Of a stretch of DNA of 23,360 nt, positions 6,704 to 13,470 are shown piece after piece. Origin of the DNA: SKPT01 sp040905445 (GTDB taxonomy: Bacteria; Planctomycetota; Phycisphaerae; Phycisphaerales; Phycisphaeraceae); contig JBBDRN010000037.1 in assembly GCA_040905445.1 (NCBI GenBank), forward strand, positions 1-23,360, written 5' to 3'. Made by a program: the position numbers and the translations under genes. Position 1 is the stretch's first letter; each line of letters begins with the position of its first letter. The notes under the pieces are model-generated. The model had not been told where the DNA came from. It was given only the letters and a program-made list of their open reading frames with translations, and searched no databases.

Positions 6704-8125
6704 TCACATCCCGCCCCCCGACCCGCCCGCGAGATTCTTGAACCGTGTCGTCGCGCCATCGAACAGCAGTTGCACCGTGCCGGTCGGCCCGTTGCGCTGC
6801 TTGGCGATGATCACCTCCGCGTCGTTGACCCGCTCCGGGTTTGCCTGTTCCCACTCCGCCTCGCCGCGGTGGTAGTAGGACTCGCGGTGGAGCATCATCA
6901 CCACGTCCGCGTCCTGTTCGATCGAGCCCGACTCGCGCAGGTCGCTCATCCGCGGCCGATGCCCCTCACGCGACTCCGCCTGACGGTTGAGCTGCGACAG
7001 GCACACCACCGGCACGCTCAGCTCCCGCGCCAGGCCCTTCAACCCCCGGCTGATGTTCGACACCTCCTGCTGGCGTGACTCGGACCCCGGCGCGCTCATG
7101 AGCTGCAGGTAGTCGACGAAGACCACCTTGATCTGCTGCCGCGACGCCAGCCGCCGCGACTTCGCCCGCAGCTCCAGCAGCGTCAGCCCGGGCGTGTCGT
7201 CGATGTACAGCGGGGCCTCGGAGAGCGACCCGACCGCCATCGACAGCCTGCCGAAGTCATCCTGGCTGAGCAGGTTCCGCCGCAGCTTGTGCGCGTCTAC
7301 GCCCGATCGCGAGCAGAGCAGGCGCTGGGCGAGCTGCTGGCGCGACATTTCCATCGAGAACACCGCGCTCGCCTGCCCGCCCACCGCCGCGACGTGCTCC
7401 GCGATGTTCAGCGCAAACGCCGTCTTGCCCATCGATGGCCGGGCCGCGACGATGATCAGCTCGCCCGGCTGCAGGCCGTTCGTCATCTCGTCGAGCTCGA
7501 AGAAACCCGTCTCGACGCCTGTGACGTGCGTGCCATCGTCCGCCTGCAACCGGTCGAACGTCTCCTGCAAAAGATCGCTGAGCGCCGACGCGTTCTGCTC
7601 GATGCGCGCCTCGGCCAGCTCGAAGATGTCGCGCTCCGCCCGGTCCAGCAGGTCCGACGCCGGCTCCGCCGAGTTGTAGCACTCGTAGAGGATGTTGCCC
7701 GACGCCTCGATGAGCTTGCGCACCACCGCCTTCTCGCGCACGATCCGGGCGTAGTAGCCCGCGCTCGTCGCCGACGGCACTGACTCGGCGAGCTCCATGA
7801 GGTACTCGACCCCGCCGATGTCGTCGAGCTGCTGCTTGTCCTTGAGCTTCTGGTTGAGCTGCACGATGTCGATCGACTGGTGCTTGTCGTAGAGCTCGAC
7901 CAGCGACTCGTAGATGGCCGCGTGGGCCGGTTTGTAGAAGTCGTCCGCGCCCTTGAGGATCTCGACGACGTCGCCCACCACCCGCCAGTCGAGGATCATC
8001 GACCCCAGCACCGCCGCCTCCGCCTCCAGCGCGTGCGGCGGCAGCTTGTCGAACAGCTTGCTCAGCTCCACGCGGCGAACATCAAACGTCTGGCGACGCG
8101 GCGACTGGGCGGGCATCGTGCTCAT
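6704..8125 (-). CDS. dnaB: Replicative DNA helicase DnaB
   Basis: The hexameric 5'-3' helicase that unwinds DNA at the replication fork and interacts with primase. The 473-residue length is standard. The N-terminal primase-interaction domain starts at LPPHALEAEAAVLGSM (about residue 29). The RecA-type domain has Walker A ARPSMGKTA (G233-K234-T235) and Walker B VVFVDYLQLM (D338). The later motifs LSQLNRQAESR, DLRESGSIEQDADVV and KQRNGPTGTV are all present. The start at 8125 has a GGAGGGA Shine-Dalgarno sequence 4-5 nt upstream and fits the family; the longer in-frame extension to 8353 crosses the promoter region and fabI. No intein is inserted. The C-terminus ends in a short glycine-rich tail. 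The gene is divergent from fabI. Confidence 0.97.
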   Translation of the reverse strand: MSTMPAQSPRRQTFDVRRVELSKLFDKLPPHALEAEAAVLGSMILDWRVVGDVVEILKGADDFYKPAHAAIYESLVELYDKHQSIDIVQLNQKLKDKQQLDDIGGVEYLMELAESVPSATSAGYYARIVREKAVVRKLIEASGNILYECYNSAEPASDLLDRAERDIFELAEARIEQNASALSDLLQETFDRLQADDGTHVTGVETGFFELDEMTNGLQPGELIIVAARPSMGKTAFALNIAEHVAAVGGQASAVFSMEMSRQQLAQRLLCSRSGVDAHKLRRNLLSQDDFGRLSMAVGSLSEAPLYIDDTPGLTLLELRAKSRRLASRQQIKVVFVDYLQLMSAPGSESRQQEVSNISRGLKGLARELSVPVVCLSQLNRQAESREGHRPRMSDLRESGSIEQDADVVMMLHRESYYHRGEAEWEQANPERVNDAEVIIAKQRNGPTGTVQLLFDGATTRFKNLAGGSGGGM

Positions 8126-8171
8126 CGGCTCCCTCCGAAACGCGGGCGGCAACGGTCCATCAATGGGCCGG

Positions 8172-8177
8172 ATCATA
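8172..8177 (-). promoter_or_regulatory. -10-like TATGAT of dnaB
   Basis: On the minus strand TATGAT lies 46 nt upstream of the dnaB ATG, giving a leader of about 40 nt that contains the strong GGAGGGA ribosome-binding site. No clear -35. Confidence 0.4.
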
Positions 8178-8271
8178 ACGCGATCCACCTCCGCCGGCCT
8201 GCCCCCCCTTCGCCGCCCCACCTGCCGGCCCCCACCGAGCCCCCAGCCCCCAACCCGCCCCCCCAATCTGC

Positions 8272-8277
8272 TACCCT
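8272..8277 (+). promoter_or_regulatory. -10-like TACCCT of fabI
   Basis: TACCCT lies 29 nt before the fabI ATG, within the 181-nt divergent gap with dnaB. A GGAG ribosome-binding site is at 8296-8299, 7 nt from the ATG. Here the gene appears to have a real leader, unlike the leaderless cases. Confidence 0.4.
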
Positions 8278-8306
8278 GTCCCCCCTCAAGCACACGGAGC
8301 CCACCC

Positions 8307-9092
8307 ATGACCCTCCTCGCCGGCAAGAAGGGCGTCGTCTTCGGCATCGCCAACGACCGCAGCTACGCCTGGTACATCGCCAAGTGCCTCGTCGAGCACG
8401 GCGCCACCTGCGCCTTCACCCACCTGACCGACGAGAAGGGCAAGATGGAGCGCCGTTGTCGGCAGGCCGTCGAGGAACTCGGCATCACGGACCCCGTCCT
8501 CCTGCCGTGCGACGCGTCGAAGGACGAGGACCTCGACCGCGTCTTCGACAAGCTCGGCGAAACCTATGGCTCGATCGACTTCGTCATCCACTCCATCGCC
8601 TTCGCCGACCGCCAGTTTCTCCAGATCGGCAATTTCCACACCACCACGCGCGAGGCCTACCTCCAGGCCATCGACATCAGCGCCTACACACTCCTCGCCA
8701 TGGGCCAGCGGGCGGTCAAGATCATGCCCGAGGGCGGGTCCATGCTCGGCATGACGTACTACGGCGGCGAAAAGGTCATCCCCGGCTACAACGTGATGGG
8801 CGTCGCCAAGGCTGCGCTGGAGCACACCGCGCGCTACCTTGCCAATGACCTCGGCCCGCACAACATCCGCGTCAACACGATCTCCGGCGGCCCGCTGCGC
8901 ACCCTCGCCGCCTCGGCCGTGGGCGGCATCAGTGAAATGTTCGAGCACCAGGAGCGCAAGGCGCCGCTCAAACGCAACATCACCGGCGAAGAGGTCGGCA
9001 ACACGGCCGTCTACCTGGTGAGCGACCTCGCCAGCGGTGTCACGGGCGAGACGATCCACGTCGACGCCGGCTTCAGCATCGTGGGGTTGTGA
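8307..9092 (+). CDS. fabI: Enoyl-[acyl-carrier-protein] reductase (NADH), FabI type
   Basis: FabI performs the last reduction of each fatty-acid elongation cycle, converting trans-2-enoyl-ACP to acyl-ACP in the cytoplasm. The 261-residue protein starts with a Rossmann motif of the FabI kind (GKKGVVFGIANDRSYAW). It has HSIAFAD, and the catalytic set Y151 (MTYYGGEK), Y161 and K168 (YNVMGVAK), with the ten-residue Tyr-Tyr and seven-residue Tyr-Lys spacing of FabI rather than a classical SDR. ISGGPLRTLAASAVGG and the C-terminal HVDAGFSI are also typical. The ATG at 8307 has a GGAG 7 nt upstream. The stop codon is inside a short hairpin (9090-9108). A 41-codon ORF and a small membrane protein follow on the same strand. 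Confidence 0.97.
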   Translation: MTLLAGKKGVVFGIANDRSYAWYIAKCLVEHGATCAFTHLTDEKGKMERRCRQAVEELGITDPVLLPCDASKDEDLDRVFDKLGETYGSIDFVIHSIAFADRQFLQIGNFHTTTREAYLQAIDISAYTLLAMGQRAVKIMPEGGSMLGMTYYGGEKVIPGYNVMGVAKAALEHTARYLANDLGPHNIRVNTISGGPLRTLAASAVGGISEMFEHQERKAPLKRNITGEEVGNTAVYLVSDLASGVTGETIHVDAGFSIVGL

Positions 9093-9108
9093 GGGCATTT
9101 AGCCCTCA
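9090..9108 (+). terminator. Hairpin overlapping the fabI stop codon
   Basis: TGAGGGC-ATTTA-GCCCTCA forms a perfect 7-bp stem with a 5-nt loop; the fabI TGA (9090-9092) is its first three bases. There is no following T-run, so it may be an mRNA 3'-end structure or weak terminator rather than a classical intrinsic one. Confidence 0.4.
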
Positions 9109-9160
9109 GCCCCGAACTGATTGCATGCATGGCATGCAGGAGACAATCAAAATTCCTATC
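9107..9160. repeat. CGAACTGA...GCATGCA interspersed repeat, copy 1
   Basis: Contains the perfect inverted repeat TGCATGC-ATG-GCATGCA at 9122-9138, then AATCAAAATT. Its reverse complement resembles 21190-21246: both share the order TTTG..., TGC.TG, TGCATG and TCAGTTCG. Both copies sit just downstream of a coding 3' end. Confidence 0.45.
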
Positions 9161-9259
9161 CGTGAACGCACCGTGGACGCCGTCGAAATCCCCAACTCCG
9201 CCCCAGGCCCCTCCACCGGCCTCCTGCCCGTCAACCAGCCCGGAGCCGTCCTATCATGA
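9134..9259 (+). CDS. Possible 41-residue ORF coupled to the next gene
   Basis: An ORF from ATG 9134 (or in-frame ATG 9125) to TGA 9257-9259 whose stop overlaps the next gene's start as ATGA, the usual sign of translational coupling. The peptide begins MQETIKIPIRERTVDAVEIP and ends NQPGAVLS, with a PNSAPGPSTGLLP stretch. It has no membrane segment and I do not recognise a family. Its first codons lie in a repeat, so the start is uncertain. It is also possible that this is only chance open frame in a high-GC spacer, or the remnant of a longer gene. Confidence 0.35.
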   Translation: MQETIKIPIRERTVDAVEIPNSAPGPSTGLLPVNQPGAVLS

Positions 9260-9639
9260 CCATGCGCACCCTGCTCGGCACGATCCTCGTCCCCCTCGTC
9301 CTCCTCTTCGCCGCCATCGCCATCTCCAGCCTCCAACTCTGGAGCCACCTCGCCAACGTTTCGCTGCCCTGGCTGCTCAGCGCCCTCGCCGTCGCCATGC
9401 TCATCCTCGCCGGCACCTGCGCCCTGCTCCAATGCGAGCCCGCTGCCATCCCCACCCGCGCCGCCGCCGGGGTGATCATCACCGTGCTCACCATCTTCGC
9501 CATCGCCCTCGTCGTTGACATCTTCTTCTACACCGCCGGTCCATCCCCCGAGCAATGGGCCAACGCCGCCGAATGGCTCGGCTTCGCCGTGCTCCTCATC
9601 GCCACCTTCACCCTCCCCCACACGGCCAGGACCCTTTGA
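9256..9639 (+). CDS. Small multi-pass membrane protein
   Basis: A 127-residue hydrophobic protein with about four membrane segments: LLGTILVPLVLLFAAIAIS near residue 5, WLLSALAVAMLILAGTCALL near 38, AGVIITVLTIFAIALVVDIF near 74 and WLGFAVLLIATFTL near 108. No signature residues or known family are recognised. It starts at the ATG at 9256, overlapping the preceding small ORF's stop, or at 9262 (MRTLLG). A TATCAT at 9252-9257 could instead promote transcription from inside the overlap. It probably belongs with fabI and the small ORF in one transcription unit. Confidence 0.65.
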   Translation: MTMRTLLGTILVPLVLLFAAIAISSLQLWSHLANVSLPWLLSALAVAMLILAGTCALLQCEPAAIPTRAAAGVIITVLTIFAIALVVDIFFYTAGPSPEQWANAAEWLGFAVLLIATFTLPHTARTL

Positions 9640-9800
9640 TTGACCCCAGGATCTTTTGAGGCGACCCCGCGGGTCAACGGCCTACCCGTTCGCTGGGGGC
9701 GTCCGACGCGACCATGAGCAGATGCCGGTTGCCGTGGTCTGCGCGAGTCCGCGAGCGAAGCCACGAACGACCCCGGCCGCTTCCACCCGCCTACGCGGAA

Positions 9801-11156
9801 TCAAAGCCCCGCCAGCACCTGCCGCGCCGTCTCGCGCACCAGCTCCGCCTCACCCTCATCCGCCGCCAGCGCCGCGACGCGCTCGCGCAGCGCCGCGTCC
9901 TCGCGCTCGCGCAGCGCCGCGTCCTCGCGCTCGCGCAGCGCGTTGCCCGCTGCAATCAGCGCATTGCGCTTGAGCATGTCCAGCTTGATGCGCTTGAACG
10001 CCGAACTCTGAAACGCCGCCCGCCGATCCTCCTCCGTCCAGCCCAACATCTCGATAAGCGGCACCCCCGCCACCAGCGCCGGCCGCGGCGCATACCGCGG
10101 ATGCATCACGTCCGGCACGTTCCGCCGCTCCACCTTCCCCTCCGTCCCTTCGTGCCTTACGTTAAACGGGCACACCTCCTGGCACACGTCGCAGCCGGCC
10201 ACCCAATCACCCATCGCCTCATGCAGCGATGCCTCGATCGGTCCGCGATGCTCCAGCGTCAGGTAGCTGATGCAGCGCGTCGCGTCGACGCTCCGCCGAC
10301 CAGTCTCGGCCGGGTTCTCAATGCACTGCGTCGGACACGCGTCGATGCAGCGCGTGCATGTGCCGCAGTGATCCGCCCCCGGAAGCGGCGGCAGCGTCCG
10401 TAGGGTCCGCTGGGCGGACCTTGACGCCTCGGCGCCCGCACCGGCGCCGTCGGCGCCCGGGCTTGCGGTGTAGGCGGCCGTGTCGCTTTCTGGAAGGTCC
10501 GCACAACGGACCCTACGCGTCGGCTCGATCTCCAGCGTCGTCACGATCGCGCCCAGCAGCATGTAGGAGCCAAGGCGCGGGTGGATGAGCAGCGTGTGCT
10601 TGCCGACCCACCCCAGGCCCGCGCGGGCGGCGTGCTCGCGCTCCAGGATCGGCGCCGTGTCGACGGTGCATTTGCACACCGCCTCCGGCCACCGCTGGCG
10701 CAGGGCATCCGCGAGCGCGTGCAGCCGCTTCTTCATCACCTTGTGGTAGTCATCGCCCCACCCATACCGCGCAAACCGCCCCCGCCCCCCGCCACTCCCG
10801 CCACTCCCGCCACTCCCGCCTTCCGCGCCTTCCGCCGCTTCACGCCTCTGTCCCTCCGTGCCTTCGTGCACATAAAAATCCGCGACGCAGATGATCGACC
10901 GCGCCCCCGACAGCAGCCGGCGCGGGTCCAGCCGTGTCTCGAGGTTGTTCGCGAGGTAGTGCATCTCGCCCTGCCGACCCGCGGCGATCCAGTCGCGCAC
11001 GAGCGTCACGTAGGCGCTCGCCTCTGCGGGCGCGACGCCGACGAGGGCGAAGCCCTGCTCGCGGGCCAGCACGTCGACCGCCCGCGCCCGCTCGCTGGCG
11101 GCGATGGCGGGCGCGGCGGAAGTGGCGGGGTTGCCGTGGGTGGCGGGGTTCTTCAC
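9801..11156 (-). CDS. queG: Epoxyqueuosine reductase QueG, with repeat-derived insertions
   Basis: QueG uses cobalamin and two [4Fe-4S] clusters to reduce epoxyqueuosine to queuosine in tRNA. Visible are the putative catalytic D166 in VDTAPILERE, the GLGWVGKHTLLIHPRLGSY motif, the first cluster C264-G-T-C-T-R-C-I-D-A-C-P, and the second in CDVCQEVCPFN. A C-terminal HEAT-like tail follows. The 451 residues exceed the usual 340-390 because of insertions. Residues about 97-128 start HEGTEGQRRE and end in GGS repeats; about 212-260, between the catalytic and ferredoxin parts, hold two inverted GGTCCGC repeat copies; HEGTEG occurs again after CPFNVR. The tail has LREREDAA twice plus a third partial copy. 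All remain in frame. The start is GTG at 11156, 7 nt after TAGACT, with no ribosome-binding site. Confidence 0.93.
   Translation of the reverse strand: MKNPATHGNPATSAAPAIAASERARAVDVLAREQGFALVGVAPAEASAYVTLVRDWIAAGRQGEMHYLANNLETRLDPRRLLSGARSIICVADFYVHEGTEGQRREAAEGAEGGSGGSGGSGGGRGRFARYGWGDDYHKVMKKRLHALADALRQRWPEAVCKCTVDTAPILEREHAARAGLGWVGKHTLLIHPRLGSYMLLGAIVTTLEIEPTRRVRCADLPESDTAAYTASPGADGAGAGAEASRSAQRTLRTLPPLPGADHCGTCTRCIDACPTQCIENPAETGRRSVDATRCISYLTLEHRGPIEASLHEAMGDWVAGCDVCQEVCPFNVRHEGTEGKVERRNVPDVMHPRYAPRPALVAGVPLIEMLGWTEEDRRAAFQSSAFKRIKLDMLKRNALIAAGNALREREDAALREREDAALRERVAALAADEGEAELVRETARQVLAGL
9881..9944. repeat. 24-nt tandem repeat in the 3' part of queG
   Basis: A 24-nt unit made of GCGCTCGCGCAGCGCCGCGT plus CCTC is present twice in full and a third time in part. 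On the minus strand it encodes LREREDAA, LREREDAA and LRERVAA in the C-terminal helical tail of QueG. Exact identity of the copies suggests recent duplication; the copy number may vary between strains. Confidence 0.8.
10399..10518. repeat. Paired inverted GGTCCGC palindromic repeats inside queG (MITE-like)
   Basis: Two copies of the same repeat face each other: GTAGGGTCCGC-TGG-GCGGACCTT at 10400-10422 and its near reverse complement at 10494-10517 (one base breaks the second stem). Each is itself a hairpin with 7-bp arms. The 120-bp block with its roughly 70-bp interior lies within queG, in frame on the coding strand, encoding the inter-domain insertion. Further copies are at 11243-11266 and 17943-17966. 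Confidence 0.8.
10795..10882. repeat. Period-9 low-complexity insertion in queG
   Basis: On the minus strand this reads CACGAAGGCACGGAGGGACA and onward, then GCGGAAGGC units, then three GGGAGTGGC units, all with a period near nine. It encodes HEGTEGQRREAAEGAEGGSG and further GGS. A related unit (CACGAAGGGACGGAGG) occurs at 10139-10155, also inside queG. It resembles the TTCGCG-type period-9 repeats at 11-52 and 2525-2634. Confidence 0.65.
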
Positions 11157-11163
11157 AGTGTCA

Positions 11164-11169
11164 AGTCTA
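11164..11169 (-). promoter_or_regulatory. -10-like TAGACT of queG, leaderless GTG start
   Basis: On the minus strand TAGACT ends 7 nt before the GTG at 11156. No ribosome-binding site exists between them, so the mRNA is probably leaderless. Confidence 0.45.
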
Positions 11170-11242
11170 GGCCCCGGCCGGAAGGGGGTGCCACTGGTGG
11201 TTGTCCACCCGTGTCCTGGCGCCAGCGCTCACACTGGCGGGG

Positions 11243-11266
11243 GAGGTCCGCACAGCGGACCCTACG
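11243..11266. repeat. GGTCCGC palindromic repeat, copy at a stop codon
   Basis: GGTCCGC-ACA-GCGGACC (11245-11261) followed by CTACG. Read on the minus strand, the TAG at the start of the repeat is the stop codon of the gene at 11262-11687, and the hairpin follows immediately. Confidence 0.75.
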
Positions 11267-11687
11267 TCGGCCGCAGTTCGCCCATGTCTGGCTCCACCAC
11301 CCCGCGCCAGCGCGGCCCATGCCGGGTGTCTGGCAGCGCGTGCAGCTCGACCCGGCCCGCGAAGCCGGCCATCCGCACGTCCAGCACCCGGCGGCAGCGG
11401 GTCCACAGCTCGGCGCGGATGGTCCCGTCATCGACCCGCCGCACCTGCCCCCGCCCGCCGGGCACCGGGCCCTCGTAGCGCAGATAGACCGCCCGATGCG
11501 GCGCCAGCTCCTCCATCTCCCACACACCCGCCGTCCGCCATCGTTCCGGCTCGACCGCCACGCGCAGCGTCCACAGCCGGCCCGCGTCCGCCCCGACGAA
11601 CTCACCGTGTGGCGGCGTCACGAGCCAGTCGTAGTGACTGCCGTAACGCGTGCGATGGTGCAGGATGGCCGTGGGCAGGGCGTGCAT
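11262..11687 (-). CDS. Uncharacterised protein, possibly related to the LigD 3'-phosphoesterase domain
   Basis: A 141-residue soluble protein. It begins MHALPTAILHHRTRYGSHYD, with a His...His-Tyr-Asp arrangement like the metal-binding QKHxxxxLHYDFRLE motif of LigD phosphoesterase domains. It then has LWTLRVAVEP and RAVYLRYEGPVPGGRGQVRR, a conserved-looking block resembling small uncharacterised planctomycete proteins I recall. It ends with beta-rich segments. The LigD relation is inference from motif order only; the protein could be an unrelated beta-sandwich. I prefer the ATG at 11687 because the likely domain begins there; an in-frame ATG at 11774 would add 29 residues of low-complexity sequence. 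Its stop TAG is part of the GGTCCGC repeat (11243-11266). queG starts 105 nt downstream on the same strand. Confidence 0.65.
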   Translation of the reverse strand: MHALPTAILHHRTRYGSHYDWLVTPPHGEFVGADAGRLWTLRVAVEPERWRTAGVWEMEELAPHRAVYLRYEGPVPGGRGQVRRVDDGTIRAELWTRCRRVLDVRMAGFAGRVELHALPDTRHGPRWRGVVEPDMGELRPT

Positions 11688-11824
11688 GGCGGGCGATCTT
11701 CCATTGCCGGGCTTGTCCGCTCCCGCCCCCGTCCGCTCAAGGCCCGACCCCACCTCAAGCCGATCATCACCCATAGGGACGCCGGCGAACGCCCCCCCGC
11801 CTTGTCACGCGCTCGCCGTGATCC

Positions 11825-11830
11825 TATCTT
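11825..11830 (+). promoter_or_regulatory. -10-like TATCTT upstream of the TPR lipoprotein
   Basis: TATCTT lies 68 nt before the ATG at 11899 in the divergent gap with the gene at 11262-11687. It predicts a leader of about 60 nt. No clear -35. Confidence 0.3.
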
Positions 11831-11898
11831 CAGCACCACGCTGCGGCCAAAGTGGCCCCGGCTCAGGGACGGATCCCTCCAACGCGAGCCCACCAGCC

Positions 11899-12594
11899 AT
11901 GACCCACACCCTCCCACGCTCCGCAGGCCACAACCTCCTCCTGCTCGCCGCCGCCCTCGCCCTCGTCGCCGGGCTCGCTGGCTGCGAAACCGCCACCATG
12001 ATGCGCGAGAAGGGGCAGGTCGCTTTGCGCGATGGCGACTACGACCTCGCCCGCCACGAGCTCCAGCGCGCCAACGCCGCCAAGCCCGGCGACGTCCGCA
12101 CGCAGTACTACCTCGGCCTGACGCACCTGCGCCTCGGTGAGCCGCGCCACGCCCAGTCCGCCCTCGAGCGTGCCTTGACGCTCACGCGGCACGAGGAGCC
12201 GTGGCGCAGCCGCGTCCTCGACCTGCTCGCCGAGGCGATGCACGAGCGTGACCAGGACGAACGCCTCGTCATCCTGCTCCAGGAGGCGGTCGACGAGACC
12301 GGCGCCGCCCGCGACTACGTCCGCCTCGGCAAGTGGCAGGCCCGCATGGGCAACGTCGACGAGGCCGGCCGGGCCTTCACCCAGGCCACCCAGGTCGCCG
12401 GCGACGACGACGTCCAGCCCTACCTCGAGGCCGCGATCTTCTACGAGTCGGTCGGCCACGTCGACCACGCCGTCCGCGCCCTGCGCTACGCCCACTGGGT
12501 CGACCCCAGCCACCGCGAGGTCGCCGAGCGCCTGCGCCGCCACGGCGTCGTCCCCGGCCCCGCCGCCAGCACCCAGCCCACCCGCACCCGCTGA
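11899..12594 (+). CDS. TPR-repeat lipoprotein
   Basis: A 231-residue protein with a lipoprotein signal: a basic start, the hydrophobic stretch NLLLLAAALALVAGLAGC and lipid-attachment C29, so it should be anchored in a membrane facing the periplasm. The remainder is made of tetratricopeptide-type helical pairs, e.g. GQVALRDGDYDLARHELQRA near residue 37, VRTQYYLGLTHLRLGEPRHA near 70, VRLGKWQARMGNVDEAGRAF near 140 and AIFYESVGHVDHAVRALRYA near 176. TPR domains hold protein partners; no partner can be inferred here. The tail is Pro/Thr rich. The start at 11899 is fixed by the signal peptide. It is followed by tmk after 105 nt. Confidence 0.85.
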   Translation: MTHTLPRSAGHNLLLLAAALALVAGLAGCETATMMREKGQVALRDGDYDLARHELQRANAAKPGDVRTQYYLGLTHLRLGEPRHAQSALERALTLTRHEEPWRSRVLDLLAEAMHERDQDERLVILLQEAVDETGAARDYVRLGKWQARMGNVDEAGRAFTQATQVAGDDDVQPYLEAAIFYESVGHVDHAVRALRYAHWVDPSHREVAERLRRHGVVPGPAASTQPTRTR

Positions 12595-12687
12595 GCGCGA
12601 CACCCGCCGTGAGCGGTCGTCCTTGGGTGACGTGACTGCTGCTGACCCCTCTGTGCCCCGGTGGTCCGTTCGTCTCTGCCGGCACGT

Positions 12688-12693
12688 TATCCT
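12688..12693 (+). promoter_or_regulatory. -10-like TATCCT of tmk, leaderless arrangement
   Basis: TATCCT ends 6 nt before the tmk ATG at 12700. No ribosome-binding site intervenes. Confidence 0.45.
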
Positions 12694-12699
12694 GTCGCC

Positions 12700-13359
12700 A
12701 TGCCCGACCCCGCCGCGCCGCCTCCCGCCTGGCTCACCCGTCTGCGCGGGCGCTTCCTCGTCTTCGACGGGCCCGACGGCAGCGGCAAGAGCACGCAGAT
12801 CCACCGCTTCGCCCACCTCGTCGAGGCGGCCGGCGTCGAGGTCTGCCAGGTTCGCGAGCCCGGGGGCACGAGCATCGGCGAGCAGATCCGCCACATCCTG
12901 CTCGACCCCGCCAACGCCGTCATGGACGTGCGCTGCGAGGTGATGCTCTACATGGCCAGCCGCGCCCAGCTCGTCGCCGAGCGCATCGCGCCGGCCCGCG
13001 CCGCGGGACAGATGGTCCTCGCCGACCGCTTCATCAGTTCCACCCTCGCCTACCAGGGCACGGCGGGGGGGGTCGGCGACGACGAGATCCGCGCCGCCGG
13101 CCGCATCGCCCTGCGCGACCACTGGCCGGACCTGTTCGTCATCTTCGACGTCGACGAGCACACTGCCGCCACGCGCCTCTCGCCGTTGCTGGACCGTATG
13201 GAGCGCAAGGGCGTCGACTACCACCGCCGCGTCCGGGCGGGCTACCTCGCCCAGGCTCGCGCCGAGCCCGCCCGCTACCTCGTGATCGACGCCGGCGCCG
13301 ATCCCGACACCGTCTTCACCCGCCTCGTCAACGCCCTGCGCGAGCGCCTGGCGGATTGA
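12700..13359 (+). CDS. tmk: Thymidylate kinase
   Basis: Phosphorylates dTMP to dTDP with ATP, an essential step of dTTP synthesis. The 219-residue length is normal. The P-loop FDGPDGSGKST lies at about residues 22-32. It is followed by the REPGGTSIGEQIRHILL block, VLADRFISSTLAYQG carrying the DR motif near residue 108, and VIFDVDEHTAATRLSP. The LID region around MERKGVDYHRRVRAGYL is as in the family. The ATG at 12700 is chosen over the upstream in-frame GTG at 12661 because TATCCT lies 6 nt before it and the family starts shortly before the P-loop. The next gene, a membrane-anchored protein, follows after about 106 nt on the same strand. Confidence 0.96.
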   Translation: MPDPAAPPPAWLTRLRGRFLVFDGPDGSGKSTQIHRFAHLVEAAGVEVCQVREPGGTSIGEQIRHILLDPANAVMDVRCEVMLYMASRAQLVAERIAPARAAGQMVLADRFISSTLAYQGTAGGVGDDEIRAAGRIALRDHWPDLFVIFDVDEHTAATRLSPLLDRMERKGVDYHRRVRAGYLAQARAEPARYLVIDAGADPDTVFTRLVNALRERLAD

Positions 13360-13437
13360 CGCGCTGCTCCCGCCCGCTGCACCTGCAGCCCCCCATCGGC
13401 CGATAACTATTTCCGGACCCCGCGCGCCCCGGAAGCC

Positions 13438-13470
13438 TCGGGATTGTGATCCGTGGGCTTCGCCCGTGCC
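13438..13470. repeat. GGATTGnnATCCGTGGGCTTC repeat, divergent copy
   Basis: GGGATTGTGATCCGTGGGCT followed by TCGCCCG is a diverged copy of the perfect palindrome at 17470-17499. It runs into the possible GTG start of the next gene. Confidence 0.5.

Noticed and set aside
8307..9092. Assignment of the fabI gene to a general short-chain dehydrogenase
   Set aside because: The Tyr-x6-Lys spacing and the second Tyr ten residues earlier are specific for enoyl-ACP reductases of the FabI type.
9640..9800. Search for a tRNA or RNA gene in the gap between the small membrane protein and queG
   Set aside because: There is a GACCCCGCGGGTC-like short palindrome but no cloverleaf arms, anticodon loop or TTCGA-type T-loop in the right order.
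10795..10882. Short regularly spaced units considered as a CRISPR array
   Set aside because: Units are 9 nt, without spacers of 25-40 nt, and translate in frame within queG; no cas gene is near.
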